Assembly: GCA_028583685.1 (NCBI GenBank)
Contig: JAMXIF010000045.1
Coordinates: forward strand, 6,137,246 to 6,201,245
Reading direction: 5' to 3'
Length of the DNA stretch: 64,000 nt
From: Petaurus breviceps papuanus
Lineage: Eukaryota > Chordata > Mammalia > Diprotodontia > Petauridae
Shown: positions 1-11,848 of the stretch, piece by piece
Layout of the letters: each line of letters starts with the position of its first letter
Position numbering within the stretch: the stretch's first letter is position 1
Position numbers and translations under genes: made by a program
Notes under the pieces: model-generated
The model's database searches: none
Seen by the model: the letters and a program-made list of their open reading frames with translations, nothing else
What the model was told of the DNA's origin: nothing

Positions 1-184
1 AAATTTGATCTGAGAAATTATCTTAAAGTTATTTGGAAAGAAATGTTGAGAGATTTCAGTTGGGTTGTCTCTAATCTGCTATCTTGGCTCTTCCCTTATA
101 GCCTATGTAAGAATGCCATCAAATACAGCTATGGGGGAAAGGGGGGGGAGGAATCCTAATCCAGAGACATAACACCTAGTTGGG

Positions 185-317
185 GTTAAACCCTAGCTAT
201 GTGGTTTATTTACGTGCATGTCCTTGGGCAAATTACCCAACTTCTCTGAGTCTCAGTTTCCTCATCTTTAAAATGAGGTTCACCCATGTGACCTCTGATA
301 TTTCTTCCAGCTCTAAA
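185..317 (+). mobile_element. MIR/THER-type SINE fragment
   Basis: The stretch carries the MIR core and tail: 'tgggcaaattacccaacttc', then the 'tcagtttcctcatctttaaaatg' motif and 'cttccagctctaa'. It is old and diverged. A MAR1-type SINE starts directly after it. Confidence 0.75.
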
Positions 318-549
318 TGGTGGCTCATGGACAGAGCACCAGACCTGGAGTCAGGAAGACTTGAGTGGAAACCTAGACTCAGACACTTACTAGTTGTGTG
401 ACCCTGGGCAAGTCACTTAACCTTGTTTGCCTCAGTTTCCCCATCTATAAAATGAGCATAAAGAAGGAAACGGCAAACCACTCCACTATTTTTGCCAAGA
501 AAATCCCAAATGGGGTCATAAAGAGCTGGACATGAATGAACAACTACAC
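318..549 (+). mobile_element. MAR1-type SINE (tRNA head, RTE-like tail)
   Basis: A tRNA-derived head ('agagcaccagacctggagtc') is followed by the core 'tgtgtgaccctgggcaagtc'. The tail 'ggcaaaccactccactattt' and 'ccaaatggggtcataaagag' is typical of marsupial MAR1-like elements. No clear target duplication was found. Confidence 0.8.
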
Positions 550-1715
550 CTAGGCAACAACTTGACAGAAACAACTGAAAACATGGTAAGATTAAGCACT
601 AGGATGATCATCCAAAAGGTACTTGTTCTGCTAAAAGAGAAAGTGTTAACCAAAAATAAATCTCTAATGGGTAGAATGTGGTGGGAGGGGTTTTTATCTA
701 ACAAAGGACCTTCTGGCACTCCTCACTTGATGTTAACTATCACACACACAACTATGATATTATGGAAAATGCTGGGAATTAATCATGCAGCTGCATGACC
801 CATTCGTTTTCTTAACTTTTGTAAATGGTTTGGCAAATGGCTCGACATCTTCACGGGCACCTTAACATATTGCTAGGGAAGACAGTGTGGGTTGGTGCAA
901 TGAATACAGGAAACTTCAACGGAGAATTATGAGAACCAATGTTTGTTCTCAATCCATCCAGTCTCCATGACACAGATCCCATGACTTCCATAACTCCATA
1001 ATAAATGGGTGGTGTCACCCACTGATAGTGAAAATCAGATTGAAAAGACAGTTCAGTAAAGCTAAACATGGCATTGGATCAACTGGCAGTACTCTTTGCT
1101 TAATAAAATCACATTCTAAAAACACTGAGCTTACATTAGCATGGGATAATTCTGATGTATGAGAGTCCATATGGGAGCTTCATTTATGCACCTAAATTAA
1201 CAAATAGTACTGTGAGGAAAATTCCCTTTCAGTTGTTGGCATCAGTACCAACCTTTGATTTCACTTGCAAACCTGTCCTGAGACTCCTTCCAAGTTGAAT
1301 AAGACTGGGGTCTCTGTGAGTATTGAGAAAGATCCTATTAAGAAGAGGGAGATGAACAGGGTTTCAATAAAATGAACCTCTACCAAGTTGGATAGAATGG
1401 TTTGCTGGTGAGTAAACTGAGCTAGCTCTATCTAGGAATAGAGTCAAATATAGAGATATATTGAAGATGGTGAATATATTTAAAGTATGATGACAGCCCC
1501 TAATAGGGAAAAAAATGCTATCAGAAATTGAGAATTTCTGTTAAAGAAATTCTAGGTAGAAATTAACCAGACTGTCAGGCCCTATATAGAAACTTGGCTT
1601 AAGGGTCTTTTGATTGTGGCCTTTCTACCATGATCATTTTAAAAAGAAGTCCCTCTTCTTCATGTAATGGACCCCTCTGGAAATCTGGTGAAGCCTATGG
1701 ACACCTTTTATAAAT
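550..1715. other. Unassigned intergenic sequence
   Basis: No gene, RNA or repeat family is recognised. The short open frames here lack codon bias, homology or splice context and look fortuitous. Confidence 0.5.
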
Positions 1716-1721
1716 AATAAT

Positions 1722-2453
1722 AATAATAATGATAATAACATTTTATTTTCCCCCAATTACATATTAAAAAGAATTAAAATGTGTTGTTGTTTTAAGTTTA
1801 GAGTTCAAAATTCCATCCATCCCTCTCCCCCTTCCCTGAGCTGGAAAGCAACCTGAAATAGATTATATGTGGGAAATCATGTAAAACATTTCCATATCAA
1901 TCATTTTGTACAAGAATGTGGAAGGAAGGAATAAAGGAAGGAAGGAAGGAAGGGAGGGAGGACGGGAGGAAGGAAGGAAGGAAGGAAGGAAGGAAGGAAG
2001 GAAGGAAAAAAACAGTATGCTTCAGTCTATATTCAGACAACTTCAATTCTTTTTCTGGAGGCAGATAGCATTTTTCATCAAGAAAAAATGGGGATTGTCT
2101 TTGGGGTTTTCTGTGATCATTTTATTGTTGAGAATAGAAAAGTCATTTACAATTCTTCTCATATAATAGTGCTGTTACTATGTACAATGTTCTCCTGGTT
2201 CTGCTCACTTTACTTTACGTCGGTTCATGTCATTGTTTCCACATTTTTTTCTGAAAACCATCCTGTTTGTTGTTTCTTGTAGCAGAATAATATTCCATCA
2301 CAATCTTATACCACAACTTGTCCAGCCATTCCCCAATTGATGGGCATCCCTTTGATTTCCAATTCTTAGCCATAACAAAAATAGCTGCTATAAATGTTTT
2401 GTACAAATAAATCCTTTTCCCTTTTGAAAAAAAAATGCCTTTGGGATATAGAC
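1722..2453 (-). mobile_element. L1 3' end, antisense, 5'-truncated
   Basis: Read on the minus strand, this is the end of L1 ORF2 and its 3' UTR. The plus strand shows 'ccattccccaattgatgggc', the counterpart of the common L1 'ATTGGGGAATGG' region, plus 'tgtacaatgttctcctggtt'. It ends near 'cctttgggatatagacct'. A (GGAA)n microsatellite has expanded inside the 3' UTR. Confidence 0.8.
1916..2009 (+). repeat. (GGAA)n microsatellite
   Basis: About 90 bp of GGAA/GGGA units lies within the antisense L1 3' UTR. It probably expanded from the pyrimidine tract of the L1 sense strand. Confidence 0.95.
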
Positions 2454-3015
2454 CTGCCTGCCTCGTTTGGGTTTATTTTAGACAATTTGACCTGGTCTTC
2501 CAGAGTGTTCCACAAGTTAGTCTTAGTCTCTCTCTCTCTCTTTTTTTTACTGCACCAATTTTTGTGGCCTTCTTCTCATTTAACCTGCTACTTGGAGAAT
2601 TTCTCCTCATCTATTCCTTACCTATGAAATCCATTTTTACTTAAGTATTACCTATGATGGGCCCACACAAATATTACAAGTGCCCCACCAATCTTCCCTA
2701 TAAAATACAGACTAATGGATACCTTCCTTCCTTTATTTTATATTGTTTATACTTGGGAGATTACTAAAACTTTCCCTTTGACTACTACCTATTTTTTTCC
2801 TTTCTTTTCTGTTCTCCCTGTTCTTGATCACTCCCTTGTTCTGGTCCAAGACTGATCTCCTGGACTAAATTCTACTCTTGCAGATAGTTTCCATCTTTCT
2901 TAACCCCTTGGATTGAAGGACTCTGAAGAAATCCCAATTTCAGCCCAACTTGTCCTGGGTTTTTTGTTTTCTTGGAATCTGGATAAGAACTTGAACTTCT
3001 GCCCCAGATGGAAGA
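2454..3015. other. Unassigned intergenic sequence
   Basis: Pyrimidine-rich sequence with a short (TC)n run near 2530. No gene or known repeat is recognised. Confidence 0.45.
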
Positions 3016-3215
3016 CTAGGTGTGTAGTGGAGAAAATACTGGAGTTGGAGTCAGGAAAAGCTGGATTTAAAATCATACCTTAGGTACTACCTTGTGACCA
3101 TGAGCTAGTCACCTCACCTTTCTGTGCATAAATAACTTCCTTATCTCCAAAAATGACAGGTTGAACTCAATGCCATCTAGGGTCCCTTCTACCTCTTTAT
3201 TTAGGCTCCTATGAC
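3016..3215 (+). mobile_element. THER/MIR-type SINE
   Basis: Diverged CORE-SINE showing 'actggagttggagtcaggaa', then 'gtgaccatgagctagtcacc' and 'gttgaactcaatgccatcta'. These match in order the head, core and tail of MIR-like elements. Confidence 0.7.
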
Positions 3216-5210
3216 ACCCTATCACAGCATTTGCTTAGATCAATGGTATGTATTGATCATCAAACAGACAAGAAGAGTTAGGAATCAGGGTAAACATTTT
3301 ATCTTATCCTACAGTTCTATACTCTGCTCAGGAGAATATTAGTAAAAACTAGGCTTCGTCCATTCCTCCAAAATTCAGAGGTCTCAGCATATCAACATAA
3401 TAGATTTTTTTCTAAGTAAGGAAAATGCTTCCAAGAATATCTAACTCATGGGAATTTCTATAGAATCTATTTAAACAATGAAATAAGCAATGTGGGAGAT
3501 ACATTGTGCCCTCATTGAACCAAAAATGTATAGCTTAGAAAGGCAACTTTCACAAAGCATAGGAAAGAAAACCCAGAGGCGCCATTATCTAGCTAATAAT
3601 ATCAAAAGTTTTAGCCTATCCTTATTGTGGAGATAAAACTTTCTTGAAGAATAAAACACCTTTGTATGAACTGCTTCAACTCTTTCCAGAGTATTGTGAC
3701 ATTTAAAAATTCCAAGAGACATAATTTCCAGGTAATTAGTCATTTTTTTTAAAAATAATGACAGCATTTAAGTAAAAAAAAAAAAAGGTAAATGGCACTG
3801 TGAATGCCAAAGACCATCATGATGGTGGGCTCACAGTTTATATGCCCTTGGAAGAAAGGATGTTCCTGAAGAAGGCAATCAATTCTGATTGGTTAACAAT
3901 TAATGAGGGAATGAATATTACAATTCTAATTAACTTTGATTGCCTTATTTATTCTAAGTTACCTCCAGTCTAGGGAAATCTATCAAAAAAATTATTCACA
4001 CCCAAACCTGAGTAGAGCACAATGGCTTCCCCACCTAGGTGAGGTCTTAATAAGATTGTTAAGAAAGTTAACCCAATCTCATTATCAGTGATGGCCTTCA
4101 AGAGACCGAATTTTGAAATGAGGACTATAGAAAAAGGGGAAATTCTGGATCTCCTCATATCATGGGTTATTAATAATCATTTCTCTCAGTATATAGAAAA
4201 CAATTTGCTGAATGATACTAATACTAAGAAATATATACTACCCTAGAATCAATGTCTTTTTTTTAACTGTACTTATAATTTCACTGATATAGGAAACTGG
4301 ATAAAGTAACCCCTTGTACCAATGCAGAAGAGAAACTGAACTCCTTCCCTTCAAGGATATCATATTCTATTAAGGGTAAACAATATGTACAAGAAATAAA
4401 TTAAAAATTAAATTTAAATTTAAAAAATTACTAAAAGCCAAGACTTTCTGACTCCAAAACCTTTTCTACCACCAACAAAGCATTGGTTTTGAGAATAGGG
4501 AACTTAGTGATCTGAATCTGTCAAAAGTTCCTCAAATCTTAATACGACTAAAATATTATACACTTCTTATTTCATTTCTTAATTTTTCTCCTCAAAACAT
4601 AAGTTGTGATGATAAGAAAATAAATATCATTGTCCTACAGATGTTTTGAGGAGGAAAACAGGAAACCCTCAGCAGGATCAGAGCTTTCTCACCCCTACAG
4701 AATAAAATAATGGTACACAGAGGGAAATCCTGCAGACATTTCTAATAAAAGGCTGAGATCCTGGGAGGTATGTTTATTAATCTAGCACCTTTCCCACAAA
4801 GAGAAGATTAACAAGGACTTTTTATTATTAAAGTCTGTTTTACATGTGATTTATTATGACATGATTATTACTGAAAAAAAGAAAGCCCTTTAGGGGAAAA
4901 GAGTGAAATCTAGAAAGGGTTCTTTTTTTTTTTTAAAGAAAGCCATTATGAATAAGAGATTAATAAGAAAGAGGCAAAAATCTGAATGCCTTAGAGTCAT
5001 GATGACTGATTTACATAGCCAAAGTGAAAGTTTGCACAGTTATGTGAATAATAAAGTGAAAAAAAAACCAATATCACTTTTTGCTTCATTTGTCCAAAGT
5101 GGTTTCACCAATATTCTGTAGTGAATACATGAAAGATCTGTTTTCCTCAATGTGTCAGATTCCTGCTGTGGAAACTCCTTCTTCCAATATAGATTGCAAC
5201 TCTCTTTAAC
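3216..5210. other. Mostly unassigned intergenic sequence
   Basis: No gene is seen. The part at about 4310-4440 ('actccttcccttcaaggata' through 'gtacaagaaataaatta') is a diverged copy of the ancient repeat also present at 5215-5350. The rest is unassigned AT-rich sequence. Confidence 0.5.
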
Positions 5211-5510
5211 TCAAATCAATTTAATAAGAATACATTAAATCCCTACTATAAGGCTACAAAGATAAAAATGTGACAGTCCTTCCCTTCAAAGAGATTGCAT
5301 TCTACTAAGGTGTAAACTATGTACAAGAAATAAATTTAAAATTAAATTTAAAATAATAAATAAAAACTTAACAGATAAGGCCTAGTATGTGCCATGAGGT
5401 ACAGAGGTGTAGACTCTTGCCCAGGGTTCCAAGCTAATAATTGTCATAATTTGCACATAGGTGTTCTTGAGCATCCAGGATTCTCTCCACTATACTACAG
5501 TCGCTTACCT
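5211..5510 (+). mobile_element. Ancient interspersed repeat plus MIR-like piece
   Basis: The 5' half resembles the old mammalian repeat containing 'tttattaagcacctactatg', here as 'cattaaatccctactataag'. The 3' half ('ctcttgcccagggttccaag') looks like a MIR core remnant. Confidence 0.5.
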
Positions 5511-5581
5511 CATTAGTAAATTGACCAGAATATCATGCAACCAATCTTCTGTTTGGCTCTAAATGAATAAACATGGACTTA

Positions 5582-6758
5582 TGTAAAGTCAAGCAGGAGC
5601 AGCTTTCAAGAAGAATGCCACGTGAACAGCTTTCAAGGTTCTGATTACACAGTATACTGAATGATCCATTCAATAACAAATCAGAGCAAACATAAACAAA
5701 AAATAAAGGTACAACATTCACAATATTACAATTTATCACAGAAAATCAAAATACAGCATTCACAACAACTTATCACTAAAATGGCACATAGTTTTCATCA
5801 TAGTGGTCACATAGTTTTCAACAAAGTACAGTCATTTAGTCAATCAATCATTCAATCGATTCAATCATTCAATCACCCTTAAGGAGGCTTGCCTCCTTAA
5901 AGGACACAAAGTACAATAGTCAAAGTTCTCTACTCATGGGGCACACTAAGTTACAAATCAGTCATTTATTCAGTCATCAATCATTAGTCAATTATCAGTC
6001 ACTACTTAGTCATCAGTCATTATTCAGTACTCTCTTAAAGGGTATTGGGAAAAACACAAGCCATCCATCCCTCAGTCACAAGTAAATCACAATTCCATCA
6101 CTACTCTACCCATGGAGAGGTCTTTTCATCTTGACTCGAGGCAGGCAGCTCCTACCTGAATCCACCAAACAGTCACCTGGGTTCAAAGGCAGACATCTCC
6201 CAGTTCCTTGTCCAGCTCTCTGTGCAGGTCCTGCTCCACACTGAAGCTCACCTTAAATCTTCCACAGTCTCTGTTCCCAGGAAGTCAAGGATTAACAAAG
6301 CCACAAACAGACAAAATACTGACACCACAGTCATGCTTCCTCAGTCTTCTGCAGCTCTGGCTGGTCCTCAGAATCAGCAGCTCCTCAGCAGCTTCTCAGT
6401 AGCTCCAGCTGGCCCTCAGAAGCCTTCAGTAGAAGTTTCAGCTGGTTCCCAGAATCAAAATCACTTCATCCAGGTTCTCAAAATAAAAATTATTCCCTCC
6501 AGTCTGGGCCTCTCTTCCTCAACCTCCAGAACCTGGCTCCAAGAAGATCTGTCTGACCTAGCAGGGGCTTCTCCTTATATACACACAAGGCATTAGCTCC
6601 TTCCTGCTTCAGCCATTTCCTGTTTCAACTCCTTCCTGTTACATCAGCAACAGGGGTTCATACCTTCTGTTTCTTTAACAGGGGCTTGATTAATTACTAA
6701 GTGCTAAGTACCTGTTAGTTTTGCCAATACAGAGGGATCAAATTATATTACTATTACA
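5582..6758 (-). mobile_element. Solo LTR of an endogenous retrovirus, family A copy 1
   Basis: Fossil solo LTR of about 1.18 kb. It matches the LTRs at 14028-15282 and 19416-20737 along its length, with no internal region attached. On the minus strand it begins TGTAATAG and ends CTTTACA. The flanks ACTTA and CCTTA are probably a decayed 5-bp target duplication. A TATA-like TATATAAGG lies near 6573 on the minus strand. A hairpin shared with the other copies sits at 5877-5903. TCAGTCA-rich low-complexity sequence lies at 5940-6030. The ERV class was not determined; the copy looks old. Confidence 0.75.
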
Positions 6759-7264
6759 CCTTAATAAAGGCTGATAAATACATGCTTGCTGAAAATTTCA
6801 ACAATACTATGTAAATTCAGTATTAATAATGGCCAAAAGAATTGGACCAAAAGAATTGTGTCAGCCCCTTTCAAGTTATGATTTGTTTGGGTTGGGAGCA
6901 GGTTGGAGTAAGAGAGAAAGGTCAGACTCTCTTTGATAAAGTTGATTGTAACACCTTAGTTTAAGAAAAAAATACTTCTACCAATGAAAGTGAGGGATTA
7001 CAAAATTGGATAAAACTGCTATAGGAAATGGGGGGAGAAAAAGGAGGGAATTATTTCTTCTATAAATAACAGAAACCCAGATAAAAATGTTAAGGGGGCA
7101 AATTTTCCGCTAATGAAATTTGCTTTGCTAGTAAAATATAGATTTATGCTTAATATTTTTAATTTTATTCAGGTATCTCCTTGAATTAAGACAACATAGA
7201 ACTGGATTCACCAATTATATAAAGTAAAATATTTGAGGAAATGGGAATTTTACACATGTGGGAG

Positions 7265-7369
7265 AATACTACAAATTCTAGGAGACCATAAACTCCTTGA
7301 GGGCTCAAATTATTTTATTTTTGTCTTTGTATTCCTACAGTTCAATACAGTGATTAGAACATAATAGCA
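7265..7369 (+). mobile_element. L2 3' end, left part, split by SINEs
   Basis: 'ctccttgagggctcaaatta' and 'tttgtctttgtattcctaca' match the L2 3' terminus. The element resumes at about 7712 ('catagtagcaattttataaatg') after two SINE insertions. Confidence 0.7.
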
Positions 7370-7370
7370 G

Positions 7371-7531
7371 GGGCAGCCAGGTGGCTCAGTGAGTAAGAGC
7401 ACCGGCCCCAGAGTCGGGATGACCTGGGATCGAATCCTGACTCAGATACTTAGCACCACACCCAGAAATAACCAGCCATGTAACCTTGAGCAAGTTACTT
7501 AACCCCAATTGCTTAAAAAAAAAAGAAAGAA
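7371..7531 (+). mobile_element. tRNA-derived SINE, subfamily B (first of a pair)
   Basis: Begins 'ggggcagccaggtggctcag'. A box-B-like 'ggatcgaatcc' lies inside, and the element ends 'ccccaattgcttaaaaaa'. It has the same subfamily features (gagtaagagc, 'gagcaagttacttaacccc') as the copies at 7557 and 47409. 'acataatagca' before it and 'catagtagca' at 7712 suggest one imperfect target duplication around the pair. Confidence 0.85.
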
Positions 7532-7556
7532 ATACATAGTGTCCAGGAATAAGGTT

Positions 7557-7709
7557 GGGGGCAGCCAGGTAGCACAGCGAGTAAGCACCAGCCCCAGTGT
7601 CGGGATGACCTGGGGGATCGAATTCGGGCTCAGATACTTAGCACCACACCCAGAAATAACTGGCCATGTAACCTTGAGCAAGTTACTTAACCCCAATTGC
7701 TTAAAAAAA
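7557..7709 (+). mobile_element. tRNA-derived SINE, subfamily B (second of a pair)
   Basis: Begins 'gggggcagccaggtagcaca' and ends 'ccccaattgcttaaaaaaa'. A 25-bp non-repeat spacer ('atacatagtgtccaggaata') separates it from the preceding copy. The split L2 resumes just downstream. Confidence 0.85.
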
Positions 7710-7934
7710 CCCCATAGTAGCAATTTTATAAATGTTTGTTTAATTGAATAAATAATGATCATAAAATTATTCTTTAAAAAATGAAAACTACAAAAACTCT
7801 TTTTGTAAGACATGTATATTCCAAAGTATAATCCTTGTTTGCACTTAAAAAAAAGTGACTTCCAAAGTGTAGGCACATAGGGGTATTTTAAAATTATTGA
7901 AAAGTACCTAACTAAAACAAAAAATTAGCATTTT

Positions 7935-9350
7935 GTGCAATGGAGAAATACTAAAAGCTTTCCTAATCAATGTAGAAGGAAAATAAATATGACTCTTTTC
8001 TGTCTGGTAATTGAAATAGATGGAGATATACTAACAATAGCAATAAGCCAAGAGAAAGAAATTTTCAAAACAAAAATAAACAAAGAAGAAACAAAACTAT
8101 CCCTGTTTGCCAATGACATGATGGTCTACTTAGAAAATTCTAGAGAATCAGTAAAGAAACTTATTGAAATTAATAACTGTTACAATGTTGAAGACTACAA
8201 AACAACCCCACAAAAACATCAATGGGATTACTATATGGCAATGGTAAAAATCCAAGAGACAATAATGGAAAGGGAATTCCCATTTAAAAGTCAACCAGAG
8301 CAGTCAGTGCCTATATGGATATAATTACAAAATGTTCCTTAAAGAAATTTTTAGTAACTCAAATGATTGGAGAGCTATTCAGTGCTCATGGCTGGGATGT
8401 CATAAGAGGTGTCCCAAAGACATTTAGTGCAGTTTAAAGCTTTAATAAGCTTAAATGACAATTAAAATGACAAATGACAATGACAATATTTACAATACTA
8501 CTGAAATTAATTTACAGATTTCATGCTAGACTAATCAAACTAGCAAGGGGATGCTTTACATAGCAAGACCAAATAACAGAAAAATTAATTTTATTGCATA
8601 GATCATTGGGTAGATTATTATCAAGAATATTGGGATAACAGAAAAGGAAGGAATGAAGAGAAATAGCATTTCCAAGTCTCAAACTATATATAATAAAGCA
8701 GTAGTCATCAAAACTATATGGTAACTATCTGGGAAAATGTTTTTAAGTAGACCAATGTTACAAACCAGTCAAGGCAGAATTGCAAATAATTGAAATCAAT
8801 AACTCAGTTCTTAATAATCCCCAAAACAATGATCCTTGATAAGAATTGCTAGGGAAACAAAAAAAAAATGTCCAACAGAAATTAGTTGCAGATCAATACC
8901 ATGTACCATAAACCACAAATAAACTCAAAATAGATTTGCCTGAATGTTAATATATATATAATTAATTCCCCCAAGTATATGCAAAAAAATAATTCTCAAA
9001 AGAACTTCAAACTTAATAGCCATATGCAAAAACCTCCAAATCACTGATCATAAGAGAAGGTACTATTTTTAATTTGAGAGTTTACCTCACCCCCAGAAAA
9101 CTGTCAAAGATAATACCAAATGGGAATATCCACCATTGAAAGGATCTTGGAAAGACAATGTATTGTTGGTGGAGCTGTGAAATGGTCCAATCCTTCTGGA
9201 AACCAAAATGGTCCAATCCTTCTGGAAACCAATTTGGAACTAGACAAAGTAAAATGCACCAAATGCAAAGATGTTACTCTGGGCCTATGCTCCAAGGAGG
9301 TCAGTGACTAAAAGAAATGCCTCACAAGCACCAAAATACTGTATCTACTA
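7935..9350 (+). mobile_element. L1 ORF2 to 3' fragment, degraded
   Basis: Translation at about 8080-8180 gives LSLFANDMMVYLENSRES. This is the L1 reverse-transcriptase active-site region, in which the usual FADD has become FAND. Further L1 blocks follow, including the 3' part near 9160 ('ttggtggagctgtgaaatgg'). Many stops and indels make it a dead copy. A perfect 26-bp tandem duplication is present at 9181-9232. Confidence 0.75.
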
Positions 9351-9500
9351 CTATGCCATGCTTTTTTTGGCTATTGCATAGGGACTAAAATGTTTACTGA
9401 CAACACCAGGTAATATCTATATGTTTAAACAGATTACATCAAATATGGCCAATGCATTTTTTTTCTTTTCTATTTTTACAATTTGGTAATTTTCATTTTC

Positions 9501-11834
9501 CTTTTTTTTTTCAGAGGGAAACTTTATTTGGGGAAGGTCCTTAACAATGGGGGAATAAAAATTAGTTCCCCCTGGCCCCCCCCCATAAGACTGGGTTATC
9601 CAATAACCCCAATTCAGTAGCAGCAGGAGTCCGGTCACTGAAGATAAAGGCTCCAACAGAACCAGCTTCTAGCGCCCAAGCATGTCCTTGTCAGGCAGAG
9701 ATCTCTGGGAGTGAGTCTGATAGGACTCTGGATACACAAGTCCTTCCCTTCCACACAAGCTGTTCTGTTGCAAGGCTGGATCTCATATAGGGCTAGAAGA
9801 GGGAAGGTCACTTAGATAGGTCCTCGGCCACAGCCTTCCCCACTTTGTCCTTGAGGTAAGCACCTTCTGCCATTCAGACTTCAGCTCTAGCCACTCGTAG
9901 TATGGAACATCGACCAGCAGGAGGCCTGCAGCCCTAAGGTGGCTCCTGGCCATAACAAATCGACCCAGCAGATCCTTGATGAAATTTGGGAACTCCCGAA
10001 GGAGAAAAACCAACCTCTTGGCACCAGGGGGCAAAGTCTGAGTTCCAGCTGGCTGAGCCAGGTGAGGTGCCACAAAGTTCTTCATGGGCAGAGGTTGATT
10101 GTCCACATCAAGTACCAACTCAGCATCCAGTTCCCAGCCATACTGAGTGGTCTCTCCAAAACGGGCCTTGTCATCGCTGCCCAGCCACCCTTTCAATATG
10201 TCCTGCAAATCTTTCTGCATGGGTGTCATCTTCCTGGATGTGGAGGGTTGGGGAGTCACTGCTGTAAGGAATGGTCCAGTGTACTCAGGATGTTCCAGTC
10301 GAGCGGTGGCATTGATATGGATCAGCTTCTGGCAGGTGTTCTGGTTCTGAGGGAACTTGCCATCTAGAAACTGGCTGTTAAATTCCTGGTGAAGAACCTC
10401 TTGAAGCTGTGCCTTCTGTACCTGCTGCAGAATGCACAGGGACCACACCACATCAACATGCAGGGTGGGGTTCCACTTGGCCAGTTCTGGCTCCAGCTTC
10501 CTGTGTACCAAACTGAAGAACTGTTCTTGCTTGGGATGGAAGTTCAGGAGTGCAAACGCCAGGATCATGTTGCTCAGCTGGAGTGGGGTGAAGCTGCCGG
10601 CCTTGTTCAGTACGTGCTGGGCAAAGGCTTCAAAAAGAGGCAAGTTGAGCCACTGGAGAAAGGCAAAGGACTTGGAGCATTGAGTTATTTCACTGGGAGT
10701 CATGCTGGACACCTGGGGCAGCAGTTCAGCTGTAAGCTTCTGGAATATCTGGGTTTGGTGTAAGTTTAGTTTTCCATAAGCATATGCAAAGTCAATAAGC
10801 ATTCCTCTTCTCAGGGTAAAAGGTTTCTGAGCCAGGTGGTATAAGATGGCCCGAAGCAGGGGCACTGACCGCTGGTTCTGAGAAGCCAAGGTCAGCATCA
10901 CTTTCCGCAGGTCCTCAGGGCCAAACTGCTCTTCCAGCTCCAGGAACTTGTCCTCTAGATGGTCCATTAGTGCCTCAGAGAGGTGCCCGGCTTTGGTCAT
11001 GAGGGTCACCACGGTGCGGCAGTCATCGATCTCTGCCCAGCGCCGCTCCAAGTGCATCAAGAGTTCTGTCAGGAGCTCCTTTGAGCCCTGCTCCTGCATG
11101 TAGGGGATGCTGGTCTCTGCCAGAAAAACGAGGTTCTTATATTTAACTCGGCGAAGCCTCCAGCGAACCTCTTGCTCCACAGATCGCAGGGGCTTGAAAT
11201 TTTCTGGAAGTTGTAATGTGTAGAAGCTCCGGAGCAAGTTCATAAGGGTTCCATGCCAGACTGAGGATACCTGGCTGTCCACAGTGCAGAAAAGCTTCTG
11301 AACCCGGGCATCCTTAATGAGTGAGTCTCTGTCCTGGTGCTTATCAGCCAAGAGGCGGGAAAGCTTAATTACCATGAGGGCAGCATGGTTGTGGTGTAGC
11401 TTGTGCCCACCATCAAGCAATTCTAGCACTTCATCAGGGGTGGTAGCCTTCTCAATCTGCCTGTCGACTTCCTGAGGCCATGGGTAGGGGGTGAACAATG
11501 GCTCCTTATTTAAGAGGCTATCCAAAGTGGAGATAGTGGATTCATGTCTGGTGGTCATCATCTTGCAGGCGGCCCTGGCCAGCCTTAGGCTGCCAATTAC
11601 AGTTAAGGGTGAGGCCTGATGGGTGGCCAAGAGGCAGATGCAGCGTTTCATCAGGTGAGATGCCATGATGCCCTCTAGATCTGGGCAGGAACACTGAAGC
11701 TGAAGGAGAGATGTAGTACTTTCAATTCAATTCAAACCACTTAAGATCCAGCTCTCCAAGGGCAGCGCCCCTAGGCTTTCGCTGCCTCTGACCTCCATAC
11801 ATCGCTGTGCGCGGACGAAACAAAAGAAGGAACC
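9501..11834 (-). pseudogene. TBRG4: Processed retrocopy of TBRG4 (FASTKD4) mRNA
   Basis: Intronless copy of a whole TBRG4 transcript. TBRG4 is a multi-exon gene in other mammals, so the lack of introns points to retroposition. On the minus strand it comprises about 168 bp of 5' UTR that still holds CpG sites, the coding region at 11666-9808, and about 280 bp of 3' UTR. An AATAAA lies at 9528-9523 and a 10-base poly(A) at 9511-9502. TAATTTTCATTTTC occurs exactly at 9487-9500 and 11835-11848, a 14-bp target-site duplication that fixes both ends. The length and open frame suggest a fairly young insertion, or one kept by selection. Whether it is transcribed cannot be read from the sequence. Confidence 0.93.
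9783..11666 (-). CDS. TBRG4: Open frame of the TBRG4 retrocopy, FASTK-family protein
   Basis: A 627-residue open frame follows human TBRG4 (631 residues by recall) almost from end to end. Residues 1-40 ([20 protein letters not shown] onward) are basic and hydrophobic, like a mitochondrial presequence. [21 protein letters not shown] and [14 protein letters not shown]-like stretches match the helical repeat body. The FAST_1 and FAST_2 regions lie at about 290-480. The RAP domain at about 540-601 includes [14 protein letters not shown] and [17 protein letters not shown]. Parent TBRG4 binds mitochondrial mRNAs and stabilises them. After lysine 601 a one-base loss in a G run (near 9864) shifts the frame, so 26 unrelated residues replace the usual tail. 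The family-like tail ([18 protein letters not shown], stop at 9810-9808) is still readable in the next frame. The start is the ATG matching human MAAHLVKRC. Confidence 0.85.
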   Translation of the reverse strand: MASHLMKRCICLLATHQASPLTVIGSLRLARAACKMMTTRHESTISTLDSLLNKEPLFTPYPWPQEVDRQIEKATTPDEVLELLDGGHKLHHNHAALMVIKLSRLLADKHQDRDSLIKDARVQKLFCTVDSQVSSVWHGTLMNLLRSFYTLQLPENFKPLRSVEQEVRWRLRRVKYKNLVFLAETSIPYMQEQGSKELLTELLMHLERRWAEIDDCRTVVTLMTKAGHLSEALMDHLEDKFLELEEQFGPEDLRKVMLTLASQNQRSVPLLRAILYHLAQKPFTLRRGMLIDFAYAYGKLNLHQTQIFQKLTAELLPQVSSMTPSEITQCSKSFAFLQWLNLPLFEAFAQHVLNKAGSFTPLQLSNMILAFALLNFHPKQEQFFSLVHRKLEPELAKWNPTLHVDVVWSLCILQQVQKAQLQEVLHQEFNSQFLDGKFPQNQNTCQKLIHINATARLEHPEYTGPFLTAVTPQPSTSRKMTPMQKDLQDILKGWLGSDDKARFGETTQYGWELDAELVLDVDNQPLPMKNFVAPHLAQPAGTQTLPPGAKRLVFLLREFPNFIKDLLGRFVMARSHLRAAGLLLVDVPYYEWLELKSEWQKVLTSRTKWGRLWPRTYLSDLPSSSPI

Positions 11835-11848
11835 TAATTTTCATTTTC

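Noticed and set aside
7371-7531. Genuine tRNA gene
   Set aside because: The head has tRNA-like A and B boxes, but it is followed by a SINE body and A tail and recurs many times in the window.
9939-10763. Plus-strand open frames of 83-142 codons across the TBRG4 retrocopy
   Set aside because: They are antisense shadows of the GC-richer TBRG4 coding sequence and show no domain of their own.
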